A DNA stretch of 11,382 nt from AWTP1-13 sp035762425 (GTDB taxonomy: Bacteria; Pseudomonadota; Alphaproteobacteria; Rhizobiales; Hyphomicrobiaceae). Positions within the stretch are counted from its first letter, which is position 1. The number at the start of each line of letters is the position of its first letter. The position numbers and the translations under genes are program-made. The stretch is taken from assembly GCA_035762425.1 (NCBI GenBank), contig DASTOW010000234.1, positions 1-11,382 of the forward strand, read 5' to 3'. Below are positions 6,155-11,382 of the stretch, in pieces. The notes beneath the pieces are model-generated. The model was not told the origin of the DNA. It searched no databases and saw nothing but the letters and a program-made list of their open reading frames with translations.

Positions 6155-6523
6155 ATGAGCGGATTCAAGGGCCAAGACCTCAACGAGCGTTTGGAGCGAG
6201 CTGCCAAAGCACGGCAGGCCATCTTGGAGAAGTTCAAGGCACGGCCGGCGGCCGATGATCCGGACGTCGTGAAGCGGCGCGAGGAACGCGTTGCCATTGC
6301 CGAGGCCCGCAAAGTCCGCGAAGCGGAGAAATCTGCACGCAAGGCCAAGGAGGCCGAGGAGCGGGCGGCGCAGGAAGCCATCGAGAGGGCCGAGCGCGAG
6401 GCGCGCGAGCGCCGGGCCGCCGTCGAGAAAGTGATCCGCGACGCGGCCGAGGCCGCCGAGCGCAAGGCTGAACGCGATCGCAAGTATGCCGCGCGCAAGG
6501 CCCGGCAGGCTGCCAAGCGATAA
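6155..6523 (+). CDS. DUF6481 family protein, highly charged and helical
   Basis: A 122-aa protein with no signal peptide or membrane segment. The N-terminal block FKGQDLNERLERAAKARQAI followed by LEKFKARPAADDPDVVKRRE matches what I know of the alphaproteobacterial DUF6481 family. From about residue 35 it is a single long Glu/Arg/Lys/Ala-rich helix, likely a coiled coil or single alpha-helix, ending with the conserved-looking basic tail DRKYAARKARQAAKR. The function of the family is unknown; members often sit beside cold-shock protein genes, though none is in this window. The start ATG 6155 has a good ribosome-binding site (AGAAAGG). The gene is flanked on both sides by dyad-symmetric sequences. 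Confidence 0.85.
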   Translation: MSGFKGQDLNERLERAAKARQAILEKFKARPAADDPDVVKRREERVAIAEARKVREAEKSARKAKEAEERAAQEAIERAEREARERRAAVEKVIRDAAEAAERKAERDRKYAARKARQAAKR

Positions 6524-6557
6524 CTGGTCCCAGCGGAATGAGTTGCGGACCGTGCTA

Positions 6558-6584
6558 ACGTGCAGCTGGCCTGAGCTGCAACGT
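6558..6584. promoter_or_regulatory. Inverted repeat before the thioesterase gene
   Basis: ACG-TGCAGC, an 8-base loop, then GCTGCA-ACGT: a 6-bp perfect stem extended by ACG/CGT across a single bulged A. It ends four bases before the GTG start at 6589 and 34 bases after the DUF6481 stop. It could terminate the upstream gene, occlude translation of the downstream one, or be an operator. No T-run follows. Confidence 0.5.
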
Positions 6585-6588
6585 GTGA

Positions 6589-7005
6589 GTGCCCGTGCTC
6601 GATCTGTCTGCCATCCGACCCGGCCTCATCGGCACTGCCGACATTGTGGTAGGCCCTGAGCATACCGCGCCACGGGTCGGCTCGGGCCGCATCGCCGTGC
6701 TGGCCACGCCCGTGATGATCAATGTCATCGAGGCGGCGGCGTTGGCAGCAGTCGAGCATCTGCTGCCGCCGGGTCACCAGAGCCTCGGCATCCACCTCGA
6801 CGTGCGCCATTTCGCAGCGACGCCGGTCGGTCTGCGCGTGACGGCCAGAGCCGAAGTGACGGCCATCGAAGGTCGCACCATCTCGTTCCGGGTCGAGGCG
6901 CGAGACGAGCGCGAGCCGATCGGCGACGGCGCGCACCAGCGCGTGGTTGTTAACGTTGCCCGCTTCGACGAGCGGGTACAGCGCAAGCTGCGCGGTGCTG
7001 GCTGA
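6589..7005 (+). CDS. FlK-like hotdog-fold acyl-CoA thioesterase
   Basis: A 138-aa single hotdog domain of the FlK (fluoroacetyl-CoA thioesterase-like) family. The block HTAPRVGSGR leads to LATPVMINVIEAA and then SLGIHLDVRHFAATPVG. The FlK catalytic triad Thr42, Glu50, His76 is matched at constant offset by Thr40, Glu48 and His74, so a thioesterase active site is complete. The phenylalanine lid residues that give FlK its fluoroacetyl specificity (Phe33 and Phe36) are replaced here by Gly/Ser/Arg-type residues, so the substrate is probably an ordinary acyl-CoA. The C-terminal half contains GRTISFRVEARDE and HQRVVVNVARFDERV, typical strands. GTG 6589 is chosen because it places the N-terminus as in relatives; GTG 6595 is possible. 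No Shine-Dalgarno is visible, and an inverted repeat sits just upstream. It converges with the GST gene. Confidence 0.9.
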   Translation: MPVLDLSAIRPGLIGTADIVVGPEHTAPRVGSGRIAVLATPVMINVIEAAALAAVEHLLPPGHQSLGIHLDVRHFAATPVGLRVTARAEVTAIEGRTISFRVEARDEREPIGDGAHQRVVVNVARFDERVQRKLRGAG

Positions 7006-7053
7006 AGCACATGAGGCCGCGATGGCGCCGGCGTTGAGCGGATCTGCGCAGGC

Positions 7054-7689
7054 CTAACCAGCGCCTTCCTGCTCCTTCTGCAAGCGTGCGTCCTTCTCGG
7101 TTGCGCGCTTGAGGGCTGGGCGCTGGCTGAGGCGGCCGATGTAGGCCGCGAACTCGGGCCGCTCGGGGATCAGTTTGAACATCATGCCCCAGCGCAGGCC
7201 CGAGCCGATGACGACGTCGGCTGCCGTAAACTGCTCGCCCAGGAGATAGGGGCTCGCCTCCCCCGTGGCCTTGGCCAGCACGTCCATGACCCGCTCGTAG
7301 TCGCCATAACCCAGCGCACTGGAGGGCGCCGCTTCCTTGCGCGGAAAGGCCCGGTCGGCGACCGCGGGCTCCAGGCAGCTCGGCTGGAAGAACAGCCATT
7401 TGAGATAGGGGCCGCGGCGCGGATCGCCGATCGGCACAGCCAGGCCTGATCTGGGGAATGCATCGGCCAGGTAGGTGCAGATGGCCGACACCTCGCTCAT
7501 CACCACCTCGCCGTGTCTGATGGACGGCACTTTGCCCATCGGGTTGATGGCCAGATACTCGGGCTTGCGATGGTCGCCGGCCTTCAGGTTGAGGATGTGC
7601 ATGTCATAGGGCTCACCCAGCTCCTCGAGCATCCAGTGCACCACCGAGGAGCGTGACGGCGCGGCGTGAAAGAGCGTAAGCTGCGGCAT
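7054..7689 (-). CDS. Glutathione S-transferase family protein
   Basis: A 211-aa cytosolic GST. The N-terminal thioredoxin-like domain (1-80) starts LTLFHAAPSRSS, with Ser14/Ser15 as candidate glutathione-thiol activators. It contains NPMGKVPSI with the cis-proline Pro55 that contacts glutathione, and SEVSAICTYLAD (65-76) for gamma-glutamyl binding. The all-helical C-terminal domain (about 90-205) has the N-capping box FTAADVV (154-160) in the core helix. Such proteins conjugate glutathione to electrophiles or reduce and isomerise substrates; the specific substrate is unknown. ATG 7689 is preferred over longer in-frame starts because it matches family N-termini and has an AGGAA ribosome-binding site seven bases upstream. 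It is tail to tail with the thioesterase gene (48-base gap). Confidence 0.94.
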   Translation of the reverse strand: MPQLTLFHAAPSRSSVVHWMLEELGEPYDMHILNLKAGDHRKPEYLAINPMGKVPSIRHGEVVMSEVSAICTYLADAFPRSGLAVPIGDPRRGPYLKWLFFQPSCLEPAVADRAFPRKEAAPSSALGYGDYERVMDVLAKATGEASPYLLGEQFTAADVVIGSGLRWGMMFKLIPERPEFAAYIGRLSQRPALKRATEKDARLQKEQEGAG

Positions 7690-7955
7690 GGGCGCATTCC
7701 TGCTTGATGGCTGGTGTGCAACGCAGCTAACAGCGGATTGTGCCCGTCGCGTGGTGGGTGGCGGTGCACGGAAAGCAAGGACCGCCATAGGGCTAGAATG
7801 AGCAGCCGCTGCCTGTCCTGTTGCAATGGAGTGGGCCACGCACGCCACCAACCCGGCCCGACCTTTGCCGCAGGCGGCGCAGTTGAGCCAGTGTGCGTGT
7901 TGCACCGTCCCGGCCGCGCGCCGGCGCCAAGCGGGGCCACCTGGTGGGGGCGCGG

Positions 7956-8135
7956 TGCACCTCTGCTCAGCAGGCGTAAGGGCTCACCACTCGCTGTCGC
8001 CACCGCATCGCTGATCGTGATGGGAACGCTGTCCGTGCCATCGATGGTGACACGAGCCCAGAGTGCGCGGCCCCGCCGCTCGTTGGCAGATCGGCCTGCT
8101 GCGAGGCGCTCGCAGAGCCGTGGCGTGCGCAACAA
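7956..8135 (-). pseudogene. Possible degenerate PilZ-like domain remnant
   Basis: On the minus strand a TTG at 8135 opens a frame with ERRGRALWARVTIDGTDS, then VPITISD, then GEPLRLLSRG by 7956. This resembles the start of PilZ (c-di-GMP-binding) domains: the RR pair, a first strand ending in V, the ISD(V/I)S motif, then P-L-x-x-G. The SATG part of the motif is blurred (AVATASG), and no C-terminal PilZ strands follow in this frame. A neighbouring frame shows VQHAHW and GRAGL, which could be the ruined end. A promoter-like pair sits directly upstream. This is a by-eye resemblance with low confidence. Confidence 0.25.
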
Positions 8136-8147
8136 AAGGTTGGATGT

Positions 8148-8175
8148 TTCATATGCGTAATAAGCATACTATCAA
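8148..8175 (-). promoter_or_regulatory. Minus-strand promoter candidate in the AT-rich island
   Basis: Reading the minus strand, TTGATA (8175-8170) matches the -35 consensus at five of six bases. A 16-base spacer separates it from TATGAA (8153-8148) as -10. It would transcribe toward the PilZ-like remnant starting near 8135 and, further on, toward the GST gene. Confidence 0.4.
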
Positions 8176-8190
8176 TCAGATTCGCTGATT
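8152..8190. promoter_or_regulatory. Two adjacent dyads in an AT-rich island
   Basis: TATGC-N7-GCATA at 8152-8168 and AATCAG-N5-CTGATT at 8174-8190. Their centres are 22 bases apart, close to two helical turns, and they overlap the -10 and -35 of the minus-strand promoter candidate. This fits a pair of operator half-dimers, but the two dyads have different sequences. Confidence 0.45.
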
Positions 8191-8275
8191 TGTCCAGCAC
8201 CCTGCGCAGCGAAGCACGGGAGGTTCTCGCGGCATGTGCACTTAAGGTCGCCCACCCGCGCCGCCCCATTGGTCC

Positions 8276-8304
8276 TTGCCAGGACAGCCTCGAGCCACTA
8301 CACA
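8276..8304 (+). promoter_or_regulatory. Promoter candidate for the rpsB-tsf-pyrH operon
   Basis: TTGCCA at 8276-8281, a 17-base spacer, then TACACA at 8299-8304. This would give a leader of about 125 bases before rpsB. The -10 is weak against TATAAT, but the spacing is ideal and no better candidate is seen in this interval. Confidence 0.4.
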
Positions 8305-8366
8305 GCCGCCATCCCACACGCGGGATCGCGCTCGGCGGATTGAAAGCCCCGTCGTGCGCTCCGGTG

Positions 8367-8393
8367 GGCCGGACGCCAGTTGGCGGAACGGCC
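8367..8393 (+). promoter_or_regulatory. Structured element in the rpsB leader
   Basis: GGCCG-GA-CGCC-AGTT-GGCG-GAA-CGGCC: two stacked GC stems separated by a purine internal loop (GA opposite GAA) that could form tandem sheared G-A pairs, closed by a four-base loop. It lies 43 bases before the rpsB start and is followed by TTCTAATT. It could be a ribosomal-protein binding site for feedback control or an attenuator hairpin; neither is shown. Confidence 0.4.
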
Positions 8394-8435
8394 TTCTAAT
8401 TCCCGCGGAGGTTCAACCGGAAAAGGAAGACGTCC

Positions 8436-9440
8436 ATGGCGCTCCCCGCCTTCACCATGCGCCAGCTGCTGGAAGCTGGCTGCCACTTCGGCCATCAGGG
8501 CCATCGCTGGAATCCGAAGATGGCGCCGTTCATCTTCGGCGCCCGCAACAACATCCACATCATCGATCTGGCGCAGACGGTGCCGCTGCTGCACCAGGCA
8601 CTCGTCAAGGTTAGCGACGTGGTGGCTGGCGGCGGGCGCGTGCTCTACGTCGGCACCAAGCGGCAGGCCGCCGAGGGCATCGCCGACGCTGCCAAGCGCT
8701 CGGCTCAGTACTTCATCAATCACCGCTGGCTCGGCGGCACGCTGACCAATTGGAAGACTATCTCGCAGTCGATCCGCCGCCTGAAGCAACTCGAGGAGCT
8801 GCTGGCGGGCGAAGCCAAGGGCCGCACCAAGAAGGAGATTCTCCAGCTCACGCGCGACCGCGACACGCTCAACAAATCACTCGGCGGCATCAAGGAGATG
8901 GGCGGCCTGCCGGACTTGCTGTTCGTGATCGACACCAACAAGGAGCAGATCGCCATTGCCGAGGCCAGAAAGCTCGGCATTCCGATCGTGGCCGTGGTCG
9001 ACACCAACTGCGATCCAGACGGCATCGATTTCGTCATTCCGGGCAATGACGACGCCGGCCGGGCGATCACGCTCTATTGCGATCTCATGGCGCGCGCCGC
9101 CATCGACGGCATCGAGCGCGGCCAGGCTGGCGCCGGCAGGGATATTGGCGCCTCCGAGACGCCTCCAACCGAGGACCTGCCGCCGGAGACCGGCAAGGCC
9201 GGCTTCACGGGTATCGATGCGCCGCGCGGCGAGGCGGACGATCTCAAGCGTCTGCCGGGCATCAATGCCAAGCTGGAGCAGCGCCTCAACGACGCCGGAG
9301 TCTACCACTACTGGCAGATTGCCGATCTGGATGCGGACAATCTAGAGGCGCTCGACCGCACCCTCAACCTGAAGGGTCGCATCGCGCGCGACGGTTGGGT
9401 GGCAGCGGCCAAGAAGCTGAGCGAGGCAGAGGCGGCCTGA
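8436..9440 (+). CDS. rpsB: 30S ribosomal protein S2 with C-terminal helix-hairpin-helix extension
   Basis: S2 binds the 30S subunit at the head-body junction and helps hold S1. The core occupies residues 1-228: MRQLLEAGCHFGHQGHRWNP (8-27), MAPFIFGARNNIHIIDL (29-45), RWLGGTLTNWKTI (97-109), GGLPDLLFVIDTNKE (156-170) and the switch-like IPIVAVVDTNCDPDGIDFVIPGN region. At 334 aa it is about 90 residues longer than E. coli S2. After an acidic linker (about 229-265) the tail LKRLPGINAKLEQRLNDAGV (270-289) followed by YHYWQIADL looks like a helix-hairpin-helix, and GRIARDGWV closes it. Such tails are characteristic of alphaproteobacterial S2. ATG 8436 has a strong ribosome-binding site AAGGAAG (8423-8429). 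It is first in the operon with tsf 110 bases downstream. Confidence 0.97.
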   Translation: MALPAFTMRQLLEAGCHFGHQGHRWNPKMAPFIFGARNNIHIIDLAQTVPLLHQALVKVSDVVAGGGRVLYVGTKRQAAEGIADAAKRSAQYFINHRWLGGTLTNWKTISQSIRRLKQLEELLAGEAKGRTKKEILQLTRDRDTLNKSLGGIKEMGGLPDLLFVIDTNKEQIAIAEARKLGIPIVAVVDTNCDPDGIDFVIPGNDDAGRAITLYCDLMARAAIDGIERGQAGAGRDIGASETPPTEDLPPETGKAGFTGIDAPRGEADDLKRLPGINAKLEQRLNDAGVYHYWQIADLDADNLEALDRTLNLKGRIARDGWVAAAKKLSEAEAA

Positions 9441-9471
9441 TCAAAGCCGCGAGGTTGAGGGGTCGTGGGCT

Positions 9472-9521
9472 GGTGAGATTATCGCGCGCCATGTGCAGCG
9501 CAACGGTGATCACCATCTCAC
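9472..9521 (+). promoter_or_regulatory. Competing inverted repeats between rpsB and tsf
   Basis: GTGAGAT (9473-9479) pairs perfectly with ATCTCAC (9515-9521). Immediately before the second arm lies the perfect palindrome GGTGATCACC (9505-9514), whose TCACC half can also pair with GGTGA at 9472-9476. The two folds are mutually exclusive. They lie 30 bases before the tsf start and could set relative expression or processing between rpsB and tsf. Confidence 0.4.
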
Positions 9522-9550
9522 GACTGCGAACTCTTTCGTAAGGACAAGAC

Positions 9551-10495
9551 ATGACGACGATCAGCGCGAGTATGGTCAAGGAGCTGCGCGACAAGACCGG
9601 CGCCGGCATGATGGACTGCAAAGCGGCGCTCACCGAGACCAACGGTGACATGGAGAAGGCCATCGACTGGCTGCGCAAGAAGGGCCTGTCGAAAGCGGCC
9701 AAGAAAGCTGGCCGCGTGGCGGCTGAGGGCCTCGTCGGCGTGACGGCTGCTGGCAAGGCTGCAGCACTCGTCGAGGTCAATTCCGAGACGGACTTCGTTG
9801 CCCGCAACGAGCAGTTCCAGGACATGGTGCGCAAGATCGCTGCGCTGGCCGCGCATGCCAAGGGTGACGTCGCAACGCTGCTGGCCACGCCATATCCCAA
9901 CAGCAAGGAAACGGTCGAGACCTTCGTCAAGGAACTGGTTGCGACCATCGGCGAAAACATGAGCGTGCGTCGTACGGCCCAACTCGAGGTGGGCGAGGGC
10001 GTCATCGCCGAGTACGTGCACAACAAGGTCGCCGACGGTCTGGGCAAGATCGGCGTGCTGGTAGCGCTCGAGAGCAAGGGCGACAAGGCCGCGCTCTCGA
10101 CGTTCGGGCGGCAGCTGGCAATGCACATCGCGGCTGCCAGTCCGGCAGCGCTGACCGCAAATGAGCTCGATCCGGTGCTGATCGAGCGCGAGCGCGCCGT
10201 CTACACCGAGCAGGCCAAGGCGTCCGGCAAGCCGGCCGACATCGTGGCCAAGATGGTGGACGGCCGTCTGCGCAAGGAGTTCTACCAGCAGGTAGTGCTG
10301 CTGCAGCAGACCTTTGTCGGCGCGGGCGGCGACGGCAAGGCCACCGTCGAGCAGATGCTCAAGAGCGTGGAGAAGTCGGCGGGAGCGCCCGTCAAAATTG
10401 GCAAGTTCGTGCGCTTCGCGCTGGGCGAGGGCATCGAGAAGAAAGAGGACGACTTCGCCGCCGAGGTTGCCGCAGCGGCCGGTCAGCAGCAATGA
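9551..10495 (+). CDS. tsf: Translation elongation factor Ts
   Basis: EF-Ts is the guanine-nucleotide exchange factor that regenerates EF-Tu-GTP. The 314-aa length is normal for alphaproteobacteria. The N-terminal UBA-like domain has LRDKTGAGMMDCKAAL (12-27) and ends near residue 55. The core starts with the EF-Tu-contacting TDFVARN motif (80-86), with Asp81 and Phe82 equivalent to E. coli Asp80 and Phe81 that intrude at the EF-Tu nucleotide site. The second subdomain begins around 150 with EYVHNKVADGLGKIGVLVAL, and a coiled-coil protrusion with ASGKPADIVAKMVDGRLRKE follows. ATG 9551 has AAGGA at 9540-9544. The family's usual partner order after rpsB is kept. Confidence 0.98.
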   Translation: MTTISASMVKELRDKTGAGMMDCKAALTETNGDMEKAIDWLRKKGLSKAAKKAGRVAAEGLVGVTAAGKAAALVEVNSETDFVARNEQFQDMVRKIAALAAHAKGDVATLLATPYPNSKETVETFVKELVATIGENMSVRRTAQLEVGEGVIAEYVHNKVADGLGKIGVLVALESKGDKAALSTFGRQLAMHIAAASPAALTANELDPVLIERERAVYTEQAKASGKPADIVAKMVDGRLRKEFYQQVVLLQQTFVGAGGDGKATVEQMLKSVEKSAGAPVKIGKFVRFALGEGIEKKEDDFAAEVAAAAGQQQ

Positions 10496-10510
10496 TATAC
10501 CAAAGGTTGT

Positions 10511-10532
10511 GAGCGGGGCGCTCTGCCCGCTC
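10511..10532 (+). terminator. Hairpin between tsf and pyrH, possible attenuator
   Basis: GAGCGGG (10511-10517), an 8-base loop, then CCCGCTC (10526-10532): a perfect 7-bp GC-rich stem 15 bases after the tsf stop. No T-run follows, so full Rho-independent termination is doubtful. It may partly reduce read-through into pyrH or mark an RNA processing point. Confidence 0.4.
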
Positions 10533-10632
10533 GCCACCCGTTGCGGCAAGGCACGTGCAGCGCCTACCATGGCCCGACGAACCGAAAGTCCCTGCGCCGA
10601 ACATCGACCAGATCGAGAAGGTGACCCCCACG

Positions 10633-11367
10633 ATGAGCGCCAAGGCCACTGGGCTCAAGTACCGGCGCCTGCTGCTCAAGCTGTCGGGCGAGGCGTTGAT
10701 GGGCAGCCGGGCCTACGGCATCGACGTCGCCGTCGTTCAGCGCCTGGCGGGCGAGATCAGGGATGCGGTGGCGGCTGGCGTCGAGATCGCCGTGGTGGTG
10801 GGCGGGGGCAACATCTTCCGCGGGCTCGCCGGTGCCGCCAAGGGCATGGATCGCGCCACCGCCGACTATATGGGCATGCTGGCGACTGTGATGAACGCGC
10901 TGGCCCTGCAGAATGGCCTCGAGCAGGTCAACGTGGACGGGCGCGTCATGTCGGCTATTCCCATGCCGACCGTGTGCGAGGCCTTCGTGCATTCCAAGGC
11001 CTTGCATCACCTGGCCAGCCAACGCGTGGTGATCTTTGCCGCCGGCACCGGCAACCCGTTCTTCACGACCGACACGACGGCGGCACTGCGCGCTATCGAA
11101 ATGAACTGCGAGGCGTTGGCCAAGGCCACGCAGGTCGATGGCGTCTATTCCGCCGACCCCAAAAAGGACCCTGCAGCCGTGCGTTATGACCGCTTGACCT
11201 ACGCAGAGGTGCTGGCCAGGGACCTCAAAGTGATGGACGGTGCCGCCATTGCCCTTGCTCGCGACAATAGTCTTCCGGTAATTGTGTTTTCTATCGAGGA
11301 GCCAGGTAATCTCCTGAAGGTGCTGCGGGGCGAGGCGCTGGCCACCATAATCGAAGGCCGGCCTTGA
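10633..11367 (+). CDS. pyrH: Uridylate kinase (UMP kinase)
   Basis: PyrH phosphorylates UMP to UDP in pyrimidine nucleotide synthesis. It is a hexameric enzyme of the amino-acid-kinase fold, regulated by GTP and UTP in family members. The 244-aa protein starts with YRRLLLKLSGEAL (Lys16 in the nucleotide-binding loop). It has VVVGGGNIFRG (54-64), the MGMLATVMNALALQNGLE block (80-97), the UMP-binding GTGNPFFTTDT (138-148), KATQVDGVYSADPKKDP (164-180) and LKVMDGAAIALARD (198-211). All active-site blocks are present and it is complete. ATG 10633 is chosen: GAGAAGG lies about 10 bases upstream and the protein begins as in relatives. In-frame GTGs at 10621 and 10555 would add non-homologous residues. 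It is third in the operon after tsf; the window ends 15 bases past its stop. Confidence 0.97.
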   Translation: MSAKATGLKYRRLLLKLSGEALMGSRAYGIDVAVVQRLAGEIRDAVAAGVEIAVVVGGGNIFRGLAGAAKGMDRATADYMGMLATVMNALALQNGLEQVNVDGRVMSAIPMPTVCEAFVHSKALHHLASQRVVIFAAGTGNPFFTTDTTAALRAIEMNCEALAKATQVDGVYSADPKKDPAAVRYDRLTYAEVLARDLKVMDGAAIALARDNSLPVIVFSIEEPGNLLKVLRGEALATIIEGRP

Positions 11368-11382
11368 GGGACCCTTCAGGTT

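Larger units (their letters stand above)
7690..8435. other. 746-base region without an intact gene, between GST and rpsB
   Basis: Upstream regions of two divergent transcription units. From left to right it holds the GST upstream region with no convincing promoter, a possible PilZ-like remnant on the minus strand (7956-8135), an AT-rich island with two dyads (8140-8190), a TTGCCA/TACACA promoter candidate for rpsB (8276-8304), and a structured rpsB leader (8367-8393). Frames on the plus strand through 7714-8160 are open but give no recognisable protein. Confidence 0.6.

Noticed and set aside
7006..7053. Bidirectional terminator between the thioesterase and GST genes
   Set aside because: AGGCC/GGCCT arms exist, but the stem is only five bases with a long loop and no T-run on either strand; not reportable as a terminator.
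7690..7905. N-terminal extension of the GST from an upstream in-frame start
   Set aside because: The extra Cys/Ala-rich residues are not part of the GST fold, and ATG 7689 has a clear AGGAA site and matches family starts.
7714..8160. Plus-strand open frame of 148 codons between GST and rpsB
   Set aside because: No recognisable domain, no ribosome-binding site, and Cys/Arg-rich random-looking composition.
10555..10632. Upstream in-frame GTG starts for pyrH
   Set aside because: The added residues (LPWPDEPKVPAPNIDQIEK region) do not match PyrH N-termini, and the Shine-Dalgarno fits ATG 10633.
1..11382. CRISPR arrays, tRNA or rRNA genes, transposases, integrases
   Set aside because: No regularly spaced repeats, cloverleaf arms with a TTC loop, rRNA motifs or DDE/recombinase motifs were seen on either strand.

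Overview
The window is a GC-rich chromosomal segment whose protein signatures point to an alphaproteobacterium, probably Hyphomicrobiales or a close relative. The support is a porin-family barrel of the 'WTGFY' type, a DUF6481 protein, alphaproteobacterial-style UvrA, ribosomal protein S2 with a long C-terminal helix-hairpin-helix extension, and the order rpsB-tsf-pyrH. The genus cannot be named from the sequence alone.

Layout. (1) 1-981 is the 3' end of uvrA (nucleotide excision repair). (2) 985-2081 holds two broken genes facing each other: a frameshifted copy of a small uncharacterised protein gene running straight on from uvrA, and, on the minus strand, an outer-membrane beta-barrel gene whose signal peptide and barrel lie in different frames. 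(3) 2481-4796 carries three plus-strand genes: an exported 370-aa protein of unknown function with a lysozyme/transglycosylase-like motif, a HAD-family phosphatase and a NUDIX hydrolase. The last two lack ribosome-binding sites and have TTGAC promoters placed so that transcripts would be leaderless. (4) 4797-7689 is a loose accessory stretch: a VOC (glyoxalase-fold) protein, a decayed coiled-coil gene, a DUF6481 protein, a FlK-like hotdog thioesterase with an intact Thr-Glu-His triad, and a convergent minus-strand glutathione S-transferase. (5) 7690-8435 has no intact gene. It has an AT-rich island with two dyads spaced by about two helical turns over a minus-strand promoter-like pair, a possible PilZ-like remnant downstream of it, and then the promoter and leader of the translation operon. 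(6) 8436-11367 is rpsB-tsf-pyrH, intact and with good ribosome-binding sites.

How the genes relate. The right end is a core growth operon (ribosomal S2, EF-Ts, UMP kinase). The left end is a core repair gene. Between them lie monocistronic housekeeping and detoxification genes (HAD, NUDIX, VOC, thioesterase, GST) interspersed with gene debris. The core genes have no frameshift, while three or four clear or probable frame breaks cluster in the accessory part, so decay is more likely than uniform sequencing error, although read-level checking is needed. No mobile element, tRNA, rRNA or CRISPR array was seen. The most notable items are the reconstructable frameshifted genes, the paired leaderless promoters, the lysozyme-like motif in the exported unknown protein, and the structured leader regions.
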